The notes under the pieces: generated by a model
The model's input: the letters and a program-made list of their open reading frames with translations, nothing else
Databases searched by the model: none
Told to the model about the DNA's origin: nothing
Program-made: the position numbers and the translations under genes
Shown: piece after piece, positions 32,709-40,684 of the stretch
Layout: every line of letters begins with the position of its first letter
Numbering within the stretch: the stretch's first letter is position 1
NCBI GenBank assembly: GCA_026393835.1
Contig: JAPKZK010000199.1
Location: 1-40,684 of the forward strand
Direction: 5' to 3'
Length of the DNA stretch: 40,684 nt
From: Candidatus Aminicenantota bacterium
GTDB taxonomy: Bacteria; Acidobacteriota; Aminicenantia; UBA2199

Positions 32709-35700
32709 ATGGCCGAAAATTTTTCACGAAAAGTAGCGATCGCATTCAATCAATATGCTGAAGAAGGCGAGTACTGGTTAAACAAATTCTCCGGTGAGTT
32801 GAAAAGGACCAACTTTCCTTACGATTATTCAAAAGCAAACCTGGAAAAGCAGCAGGAACCGGAGGAAAAAGACCGGGTGACATTTACGCTTACCGGTCCA
32901 TGCTTTGACAGGGTAATGGAATTAAGTAAAGGCCTGGATCACAGGTTGTATATGATTGTGACTGCGGTCCTGGCAGCGCTTATTTATAGATACACGGGCG
33001 AGAAAGATATTGTCATCGGTTCACCCATTCTCAAACAGGAGATAGAAGGGGATTATGTCAATACCGTCCTGGCTTTGCGAAATATCCTGGATGACCATTT
33101 AACTTTTAAAGAACTACTGCTGGACCAGGTTAGGCAGACCGTCACCGAAGCCCATGCCCATCAAAATTACCCCATCGAGGTTCTCCTGTCCCGGTTGAAT
33201 ATGTCTATGTCCCGGTCCCCGTTTCCACTGTTTGATGTCGCAGTTTTACTTGAGAATATCCATGAGAAAGAGTATATACGGCATACGCGGCCCAATATGG
33301 TTTTTTCCTTTTTACGTTCCGGAGGGCAAATAGAAGGGGTAGTGGAATATAACCCACTCCTTTACAGGAAAGACAGCGTCGCCAGGATCGCGGGCCATTT
33401 TAAATGTTTGTTGGAGGCGGTTGTTTTTAATCCCGATATCCGGATACGGGAAATCGATTTATTGGGGGAGGAAGAGAAAAGACAATTGCTGGTGGATTTT
33501 AATAATACCCACACAACCTATCCTGCCGATCATACCATTTCTGAATTATTCGAGGAGCAAGCTGCCGGGAATCCGGGTAAGACGGCGGTAACCTATGAAG
33601 GGGAACCGGTGACTTATAAGCAATTGAATGAAGAAGCCGACTGCCTGGCAGCATATCTTCATTTTATGGGGGTAATGTCCGGGGAGCCCGTGGCATTAAT
33701 GGCAGAGAATACCTATAAAGTGATTGTCGCCCTACTGGGGATTCTAAAGGCCGGGGGCGCCTACCTGCCGGTGAATGCCGCGTACCCGGAGGAACGGAAA
33801 AGCTATATCCTTAAAGATTGTAATGCAAGAATATTGTTAACCAATGATCGGGATGCTTTTCATCGTAATTACGTTTCCCAGGTGATCGATCTGGATAACG
33901 CAGGTATTTACGAGCGCAGGGAGAGTTTCCATTGGGATGGAAGCGGCAATGACCCGGCCTATATCATTTATACTTCCGGGTCAACCGGTACTCCCAAAGG
34001 AGTTATGGTAGTGCATCGGAATGTAGTGCGGCTGGTGAAGAATAATAATTTCATCGACTTGAAAGAGGGAGATAGTATTTTATTGACCGGCGCCCTGGAA
34101 TTCGATGCATCCACCTTCGAGATATGGGGCGCCCTTTTAAACGGTTTACCGCTTCACCTTGTCAGCAAGGATACTATATTGAGTGCGTATAAATTGGAAA
34201 AGGCCCTGGAGCGCAATGGGGTAAGCACGATGTGGATGACCTCGCCGCTTTTCAACCAGATGGTGGATGCCAATATCGGGGTATTCAAGGGGCTTAAAAA
34301 CCTGGTGGTGGGGGGTGATGTGTTATCCCCGATTCATATTAACCGTGTGCGGCGCCGTTTCCCGGGTTTAACCGTTATCAATGGCTACGGCCCCACGGAA
34401 AATACCACCTTTTCCATTACTCACCGGATTCAAGAAGATTACCAGGAAAATATTCCAATCGGCAAGCCTATCGGTAACTCCACGGCCTATATTCTTGATG
34501 AGCACGGTTACCTGGCGCCGTTGGGAGTGCCGGGTGAACTTTATGTCGGTGGGGATGGTTTGGCCGGGGGTTATTTGAACAATCCCGAATTGACAGCGGA
34601 AAAATTTATCAAAAGTTTTTCAGGGGGTCCAGGGGGGCGGTTTTACAAAAAAGCCCCCCTGGTACTCTACAAAACCGGCGACCTGGCGCGGTGGTTGGCG
34701 GATGGCCCCCCGGCGGGGGGAGCCACTAAAGGTATTATAGAGTTCCTGGGTAGGATCGATCAGCAAGTAAAAATCCGTGGGTATCGCATCGAACCCGGGG
34801 AGATAGAGAATCGCCTGATGCGGGTGGATTTTATCAAGGAGGCGGTCGTTATCGACCGGAAGAATAGCGACGGCGAAAAATATTTGTGTGCTTACATTGT
34901 GGTGGATAAAACCCCGGCAGGAGAACCGATAAAGGTGGATGTGGGTGAATTGAAAAGAATCTTAGCAAGGCAGTTGCCCGATTATATGCTGCCGTCCTAT
35001 TTTGTGCCGTTAGAACGAATACCTCTGACCGCCAACGGCAAGGTGGACAGGAAGGCTTTGCCGGCCCCCCCGGATGCAATAGGCGGAGGCGTGGCCTATG
35101 TGGCCCCCAGGAACAAGATTGAACAAGCGTTGGTTGACATGTGGCGCAACGTACTGGGAGTACACAAAGAACGCATCGGCATCGATGCGGATTTTTTCGA
35201 CCTGGGCGGGCATTCTCTAAAGGCCACTGTACTGGCAGCTAAAATACAAAAGGGCTTCGATGTAAGAATCCCACTGTCCGAATTGTTCAGGATACCGACA
35301 ATACGGGAACTGGCCGGCTATATCAAAGCTCATGCCGGGGAAAAATTTTCTGCTATTGGGACGGTGGAGGAAAGGGAATATTATGAATTGTCTTCCGCCC
35401 AGAAGAGGTTATATATTTTGCAGCAGATGGATGCGGGGGGAACCGGGTATCATGTTCCTTATGCCTGTGTGCTGGAGGGGGAATTGGATATAATGCGGCT
35501 GGATACTGTCTTCAGGAAGTTGATCCGGCGACATGAAAGCCTGCGTACTTCATTTGAAATGATCGATGAGGAACCTGTCCAGGTAATCCATGATGAGATT
35601 GAATTTAATATCGAATATTATAATTCGGCCACGGACGAACGCTGTTCCGGACAAACACGGATTATTCGCTCTTTTATTCGACCTTTCGACCTTTCCCATG

Positions 35701-38618
35701 CACCGCTGTTGAGGGTTGGTGTGATAAAAGAAACGGAAATAAAACATATCCTTATCGTGGACATCCATCATATTGTGACGGATGGTACTTCGATGGAATT
35801 ACTTATAAAGGAGTTCAAGGTTTTTTATACAGGGGAAGAATTGCCGCCGCTGCCGGTACAGTATAAAGATTATGCCCGGTGGCAAAACTGTGGGGAGCAG
35901 AAAGAAGTCATCAGGCAGCAGGAAGTGTACTGGTTGGAGCAGTTCAGTGGTGAAATCCCGGTATTGGAATTACTTACAGATTTCCCCAGGCCGGCGGTGC
36001 AGAGTTTTGAGGGACATTCGATAAATTTTGAAATCGCGGCCCAGGGATTGAAAGGATTAAAAGAACTGGCAGCAAGAGAAGGAGGAACATTGTATATGGT
36101 ACTGCTGGCGGTGACAGCTATTCTTTTAGCTAAATTATCCAACCAGGAAGACATCGTGGTGGGAACGCCGATTGCGGCCCGCCGGCATGTAGACCTTGAA
36201 CGTATCATCGGGATGTTTGTTAATACCCTTGCGTTGAGAAATTTCCCGGTGGGAGAAAAACGGTTTACGGCTTTCCTGGTAGAGGTCAAGGAAAGAACAT
36301 TGAACGCTTTTGAAAACCAGGATTATCAATTCGAGGACCTGGTGGAGCGGGTATTGGTCAGCAGGGACCCCGGCCGAAATCCATTGTTCGATGTGATATT
36401 TGCATTGCAAAATATGGAGGCGCAAACAGGGGACATACCGGAAGTAGAGATACCCGGACTGCGGGTGAGCCCTTATAATAGAGAAGGTCAGACTGCAAAA
36501 TTTGATATTACGTTGTCCTGTTTCGAGGGAAGTGAGAGTTTGTTTTTTATGTTTGAATACTGTACCAGGCTCTTTAAGGAAAAAACGGTCGAGCGTTTTA
36601 GCGATTATTTTAAGAACATCGTATCTTCGATCATTGAAAATCCGGGGCGGCGGATAAAGGATATCGAGATACTTTCCGAAGCGGGTAAACGGCAGCTCCT
36701 GGTAGAATTTAACGACACGGGAGAACCATATCCCAACGATAAAACCATCCCCCAATTATTCCAGGAGCAGGTGGAAGAAACCCCGGACCACATCGCTCTT
36801 GGAGGGGCAGCACTTTCTGTTCGACCTGTCGGACTTGTCAGTCTGAGCTACCGCGAATTGCATGAGCAATCCGGTCGCCTGGCCTATTACCTGGCCCGGC
36901 AAGGGGCCGGAAAGAATGACCTGGTGGGCCTGATGATGAACCGTTCGCTTGAGATGATCATCGCTATATTGGGGATTTTGAAGGCAGGCTGCGGTTATGT
37001 GCCGTTGAACCCCAATGCGCCCGCCGCCAACTCAGGATATATCCTTGATGAATGCAATGTAAAAGTATTGGTCGCCACCCGCAACCTATATGCAGAAGAT
37101 GAGACGGGGAGAAACTGGAAAAGCGAGATAGTCCTTATCGAGGAATTTTTAACCCACTCTCATCCTCTCACCCGGTTACTTAATTACTTTCCGAACCCTT
37201 CAAATTTTGCTTATGTTATCTTCACTTCCGGTTCAATGGGGAAACCCAAGGGGGTTCCCATCAGTCATGCCAATCTATCGCCACTTCTGCATTGGGGGTA
37301 CAGGCATTTGGGGCTGGGAGCAAAAGACCGGTTTATCCAGAATTTATCGTATTATTTTGATTGGTCCGTTTGGGAGATCATGATGGCCCTTACCACCGGC
37401 GCCGGTTTGTATATTGCGCCCGATGAAGTACTGATGAACCCGGAGAAATGCATTGCTTTTATGAACCGGGATGACATTACCGTGCTGCATGTAACGCCCA
37501 CCCAGTACCAGTATTACTTAAATGTGCCGGAGAAACCGCGGACATTGAAGTATTTATTTATCGGGGCTGAGAAATTGAGCCGGGAGTTGGTACAGCGCAG
37601 TTTCGAGTCGGTGTCTAAGGATTGTCGTGTGTTTAACATGTATGGACCCACGGAATGTACCATTATTTCAGCAGTATTAGAGATTGACCGTTACAAGTTT
37701 AATAAATTTGCATCCCTAGCCAGCGTCCCCATTGGTGTTCCCGTGGGCAATATCGATCTTTTTATCCTTGATCAATATATGAACCTATGCCCGGTGAATG
37801 TACTGGGGGAATTGTACATAGCCGGCGACTGCGTGGCCCGCGGCTATTTAAACAACCCGGAATTAACCACAGAAAAATTCGTCCATTTTCATCATTCATC
37901 ATTCGATCTTCCACGCATTCATCATTCAAAGTTATATTGTACCGGCGACCTGTGCCGGCGGATGCCGGATGGAGCTGTAGAATTCCTGGGAAGAATCGAC
38001 CGGCAAGTAAAGATCAGGGGTTTCAGGATAGAGCCTGAGGAGATAGAGAACCGATTATTGAAGCACCCGGACGTCAAAGAAGCAAAGGTCCTGGATAAAA
38101 CGGGTAATAGCGGCGATAAATATTTATGCGCTTATATTGTTTCAGAACGGTCCTTCCCCGGTTCTGAACTTAAGGAATATTTAGCAGAATGTATGCCCGG
38201 ATATATGATTCCCACGTATTTTGTTTTACTGGATCGAATTCCCCTGACCCCCAATGGGAAAGTAGATCGGAAAGCATTGCCGGAGCCCGGTATTACACCG
38301 GGAGAAGATTATACAGCGCCGGGCAATGAGATAGAGGAAAAAATAGCGGCCATATGGTCCGAAGTGTTGGGCATAGGAAAAAGTAAGATAAGTATCGACG
38401 CCGACTTTTTCGATTTAGGTGGACACTCGTTAAAAGTGGTGTTAATGATTGCAAAGATACACAAAGTGCTAAACTTGAAATTAGAATTAATGCAGGTTTT
38501 TAGTGCGCCCACCATCAGGGGTATTGCTTCATTAGTTGAAGCCATAAAGTGGGTAAATGCCGGGGAACCGCGCATCGATATTGAAGGTGAACCGGAAAGC
38601 GAAGAAATAATAGTGTGA
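32709..38618 (+). CDS. NRPS, C-lobe fragment-A-PCP-C-A-PCP (Val-like, then unassigned)
   Basis: AGGAGG lies 9 nt before ATG 32709. The first ~250 residues align only with the C-terminal half of a C domain (EYWLNKFSGEL onward, NTVLALRN, HQNYPIE); the N-lobe and HHxxxDG are absent. The preceding protein ends in a complete C, which could supply catalysis. First A: TSGSTGTPKG (about 422) and code DAFWVGGTFK, one position from the published Val code DAFWIGGTFK. PCP LGGHSLK has its Ser at 836. Full C: SSAQKRLY and HHIVTDG near 1020. Second A: code DWWHFGMIIK, as in the first three A domains of the window. Its P-loop reads TSGSMGKPKG, with Met 1510 in place of Thr. PCP LGGHSLKV has its Ser at 1907. 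The stop TGA overlaps the next gene's GTG. Repeats lie at 34629, 34706 and 37879. Confidence 0.92.
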   Translation: MAENFSRKVAIAFNQYAEEGEYWLNKFSGELKRTNFPYDYSKANLEKQQEPEEKDRVTFTLTGPCFDRVMELSKGLDHRLYMIVTAVLAALIYRYTGEKDIVIGSPILKQEIEGDYVNTVLALRNILDDHLTFKELLLDQVRQTVTEAHAHQNYPIEVLLSRLNMSMSRSPFPLFDVAVLLENIHEKEYIRHTRPNMVFSFLRSGGQIEGVVEYNPLLYRKDSVARIAGHFKCLLEAVVFNPDIRIREIDLLGEEEKRQLLVDFNNTHTTYPADHTISELFEEQAAGNPGKTAVTYEGEPVTYKQLNEEADCLAAYLHFMGVMSGEPVALMAENTYKVIVALLGILKAGGAYLPVNAAYPEERKSYILKDCNARILLTNDRDAFHRNYVSQVIDLDNAGIYERRESFHWDGSGNDPAYIIYTSGSTGTPKGVMVVHRNVVRLVKNNNFIDLKEGDSILLTGALEFDASTFEIWGALLNGLPLHLVSKDTILSAYKLEKALERNGVSTMWMTSPLFNQMVDANIGVFKGLKNLVVGGDVLSPIHINRVRRRFPGLTVINGYGPTENTTFSITHRIQEDYQENIPIGKPIGNSTAYILDEHGYLAPLGVPGELYVGGDGLAGGYLNNPELTAEKFIKSFSGGPGGRFYKKAPLVLYKTGDLARWLADGPPAGGATKGIIEFLGRIDQQVKIRGYRIEPGEIENRLMRVDFIKEAVVIDRKNSDGEKYLCAYIVVDKTPAGEPIKVDVGELKRILARQLPDYMLPSYFVPLERIPLTANGKVDRKALPAPPDAIGGGVAYVAPRNKIEQALVDMWRNVLGVHKERIGIDADFFDLGGHSLKATVLAAKIQKGFDVRIPLSELFRIPTIRELAGYIKAHAGEKFSAIGTVEEREYYELSSAQKRLYILQQMDAGGTGYHVPYACVLEGELDIMRLDTVFRKLIRRHESLRTSFEMIDEEPVQVIHDEIEFNIEYYNSATDERCSGQTRIIRSFIRPFDLSHAPLLRVGVIKETEIKHILIVDIHHIVTDGTSMELLIKEFKVFYTGEELPPLPVQYKDYARWQNCGEQKEVIRQQEVYWLEQFSGEIPVLELLTDFPRPAVQSFEGHSINFEIAAQGLKGLKELAAREGGTLYMVLLAVTAILLAKLSNQEDIVVGTPIAARRHVDLERIIGMFVNTLALRNFPVGEKRFTAFLVEVKERTLNAFENQDYQFEDLVERVLVSRDPGRNPLFDVIFALQNMEAQTGDIPEVEIPGLRVSPYNREGQTAKFDITLSCFEGSESLFFMFEYCTRLFKEKTVERFSDYFKNIVSSIIENPGRRIKDIEILSEAGKRQLLVEFNDTGEPYPNDKTIPQLFQEQVEETPDHIALGGAALSVRPVGLVSLSYRELHEQSGRLAYYLARQGAGKNDLVGLMMNRSLEMIIAILGILKAGCGYVPLNPNAPAANSGYILDECNVKVLVATRNLYAEDETGRNWKSEIVLIEEFLTHSHPLTRLLNYFPNPSNFAYVIFTSGSMGKPKGVPISHANLSPLLHWGYRHLGLGAKDRFIQNLSYYFDWSVWEIMMALTTGAGLYIAPDEVLMNPEKCIAFMNRDDITVLHVTPTQYQYYLNVPEKPRTLKYLFIGAEKLSRELVQRSFESVSKDCRVFNMYGPTECTIISAVLEIDRYKFNKFASLASVPIGVPVGNIDLFILDQYMNLCPVNVLGELYIAGDCVARGYLNNPELTTEKFVHFHHSSFDLPRIHHSKLYCTGDLCRRMPDGAVEFLGRIDRQVKIRGFRIEPEEIENRLLKHPDVKEAKVLDKTGNSGDKYLCAYIVSERSFPGSELKEYLAECMPGYMIPTYFVLLDRIPLTPNGKVDRKALPEPGITPGEDYTAPGNEIEEKIAAIWSEVLGIGKSKISIDADFFDLGGHSLKVVLMIAKIHKVLNLKLELMQVFSAPTIRGIASLVEAIKWVNAGEPRIDIEGEPESEEIIV
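34629..34662 (+). repeat. Hairpin in the A6-A7 loop, A domain 7
   Basis: A perfect 10-bp inverted repeat CCAGGGGGGC / GCCCCCCTGG with a 14-nt loop encodes part of SGGPGGRFYKKAPLVLYKTGDL. It sits where other A domains carry CATCATT arrays. Confidence 0.85.
34706..34720 (+). repeat. GC palindrome in the A7-A8 linker, A domain 7
   Basis: CCCCCCGGCGGGGGG sits in the insert DGPPAGGATKG before IEFLGR, nearly the same insert as at 1198 although these A domains differ in specificity. Confidence 0.8.
37879..37930 (+). repeat. In-gene CATCATT-type array between A6 and A7, A domain 8
   Basis: HHSSFDLPRIHHS-coding array nearly identical in DNA to those at 7368 and 27306, followed by KLYCTGDL. Confidence 0.9.
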
Positions 38619-40132
38619 ATGGAAGAATGGAGTTAATGATGGAACTGGCGGAAAGAATTGCGAAAATGTCGCCTGAACAAAGAAAACTGCTGGAATTGAA
38701 ACTTAAACAGCAGGGTGTGGCGGGGCTTCAGCCACCCGGGAGAAAAGAGAGTCTATACCGTACATTGGAACCGGTGGAAAAGAAACAATATTATGTTCTG
38801 TCATCAGCTCAAACGCGATTTTTCATGCTCCAGCAATTGGATATGGAGGGGATGGTTTTCAATATGTTCCATATGATGGCAGTGGAAGGTAAATTAATGA
38901 GAGACCAATTGGAAGAAGCCCTCGAGAAATTGATAAACAGGCATGAAAGTTTACGTACCTGCATCGATATGTTCGATGAAGAACCCCGACAAAAGATCGT
39001 CCCGGAAGTGGCATTCGATCTGGAATATTTTGAAACAGACCGGGAGGAAGAACTCGATAGGATTATCCGTGATTTTTCTCGGCCTTTCGATTTAAAAAAG
39101 CCGCCGCTGCTGAGGTTGGGACTCATCAAGTTGGCAGAGGAAAAATATTTTTTGTTGTTCGATATGCATCATATTATTTCCGATGCCACCTCTGTTAACC
39201 TATTGGTGATGAATCTCATTGCTTTTTATGCCGGGAAAGAACTTCCTCCTTTGAAAATCCAATACAAAGACTTTTGCGAATGGCAAAACCGCCTTCTAAT
39301 GTCCGGGGAAATAAAAAAACAGGAGGAGTATTGGTTGAATTATTTAGCCGGGGATTTACCGGTTTTGAATATGCCCACTGATTACCCCAGACCCTCATTT
39401 CAAAATTTCGAGGGAGGCAGTATCGATTTTCAATGGGACCCGGAATTTACCCGGCAGTTGAAACAGTTGGCGCGAGAAACCGGGGCAACCCTATTTATGG
39501 TGCTGTTGGCAATTTACTCTATCTTGTTAAGTAAGTATACCCGGCAGAAAGACATCATCATAGGATTACCTATTTCCGGGAGGAACCATACGGACCTGGA
39601 AAATGTGATCGGCTTGTTTATTGAAACATTGGTGTTGAAAATTCGTTTGGAGGGAGAAAATCCTTTTTCAGAGTTCCTGGAAGAGGTGAAACAAAATACA
39701 TTGAACGCATTTGAGAACCAGGTATATCCCTTCAGGGAACTGTTGAAGAAAGTGGGGGATGAAAGTGATTTCAGTCGCAATCCCCTTTTCGACGCCATGT
39801 TGATCATGCAGAAACGGGATACCGACCTGGAAAAGTTCCAGGTAGGGAAAATCAATGTTGCCCCGTATGAGCGACCGGCCCCCATCGAAGCCAAAGTGGA
39901 TATTAACCTCGATGTAAAAGATAAGGAAGGCAAACTCTTTTTCACCCTGGAATATTGCAGCAAGCTATTTAAAAGAGAGACCATGGAAAGATTTATCGTT
40001 TTTTTCAGGGAAATTGCTTCCACAGTTGCCTATAATAAAGGGATAAAACTGGATGATATCAAGATATCACATGATTTATTGACTGCCGCTTCAGGTGTAT
40101 ATAAAGGTATGGAAAACGATTTCGAGTTTTAG
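38615..40132 (+). CDS. Stand-alone NRPS condensation domain
   Basis: This 505-residue protein contains one C domain. The start is set at GTG 38615, overlapping the previous TGA by four bases, which suggests translational coupling. ATG 38639 with GGAG six nt upstream is a good alternative. A helical N-terminal segment (SPEQRKLLELKLKQQG) is followed by SSAQTRFFML, RHESLRT and HHIISDA (about 185-191), where the motif's final Gly is Ala, then GLFIETLV and ENQVYPF. The C-terminus GVYKGMENDFEF resembles the end of the protein at 28063-32667. The following gene starts directly with the C-A linker and A domain, so C and A of one module are split into two proteins. The His pair is intact, so activity is likely. 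Confidence 0.88.
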   Translation: MNGRMELMMELAERIAKMSPEQRKLLELKLKQQGVAGLQPPGRKESLYRTLEPVEKKQYYVLSSAQTRFFMLQQLDMEGMVFNMFHMMAVEGKLMRDQLEEALEKLINRHESLRTCIDMFDEEPRQKIVPEVAFDLEYFETDREEELDRIIRDFSRPFDLKKPPLLRLGLIKLAEEKYFLLFDMHHIISDATSVNLLVMNLIAFYAGKELPPLKIQYKDFCEWQNRLLMSGEIKKQEEYWLNYLAGDLPVLNMPTDYPRPSFQNFEGGSIDFQWDPEFTRQLKQLARETGATLFMVLLAIYSILLSKYTRQKDIIIGLPISGRNHTDLENVIGLFIETLVLKIRLEGENPFSEFLEEVKQNTLNAFENQVYPFRELLKKVGDESDFSRNPLFDAMLIMQKRDTDLEKFQVGKINVAPYERPAPIEAKVDINLDVKDKEGKLFFTLEYCSKLFKRETMERFIVFFREIASTVAYNKGIKLDDIKISHDLLTAASGVYKGMENDFEF

Positions 40133-40147
40133 CGCAGGAGTGAGAAA

Positions 40148-40684
<537 letters not shown>

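Overview
The window is almost entirely one strand (+) of modular megasynthase genes: nonribosomal peptide synthetase (NRPS) with one PKS and one PKS/NRPS hybrid protein. There are nine adenylation (A) domains (the last cut by the window edge), eight complete condensation (C) domains plus a C-lobe fragment, two ketosynthase (KS) modules and one thioesterase (TE). Two exported non-NRPS proteins sit in the middle. The mix of DUF5916-type outer-membrane protein, duplicated FGE-sulfatase/SUMF1-fold protein, medium GC and many 7-nt tandem repeats inside genes suggests an uncultivated Gram-negative lineage of the Aminicenantes/Acidobacteria kind. That assignment is an inference from style, not proof.

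Layout. 1-8933: three near-identical tandem modules (A-PCP-C / A-PCP-C / A-PCP-TE), interrupted near 3270 by a 149-nt deletion that shifts the frame and splits the line into two ORFs. 8946-12281: a C-A-PCP protein whose A domain lacks the canonical pocket Asp. 12282-16744: heptad repeat, DUF5916 protein, a terminator-like hairpin with a tiny ORF, an 11 x 21-bp minisatellite, and a two-domain FGE-fold secreted protein. 16763-19963: KS-AT-ACP whose KS active-site Cys is Ser, so it looks like a decarboxylating loading module. 20085-28061: KS-AT-KR-ACP-C-A-PCP. 28063-32667: C-A-PCP-C. 32709-38618: partial C-A-PCP-C-A-PCP. 38615-40132: stand-alone C. 40148 to the edge: the start of another A domain.

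Predicted chemistry for the second half: an acetyl starter made from malonyl-CoA, one malonyl extension with ketoreduction (3-hydroxybutyryl), then an Orn-like residue (pocket code DVGELISIDK), Asp (DLTKVGHIGK), a Val-like residue (DAFWVGGTFK), and an unassigned residue (DWWHFGMIIK). The line then continues beyond the window. The first half uses the same unassigned code three times before its TE.

The most unusual structure is in the DNA. Seven-nt tandem arrays (CATCATT and TTAATTG types) lie in frame at two fixed places in most A domains: just before core motif A3, and between A6 and A7. They therefore bracket the segment that holds the substrate pocket. All eight A domains that can be inspected carry some repeat or palindrome in the A6-A7 loop, from three unrelated families. 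A-5 (in the hybrid gene) looks chimeric exactly at one array. This suggests repeat-bounded exchange of specificity cassettes, or an insertion-tolerant loop colonised by repeats, or both.
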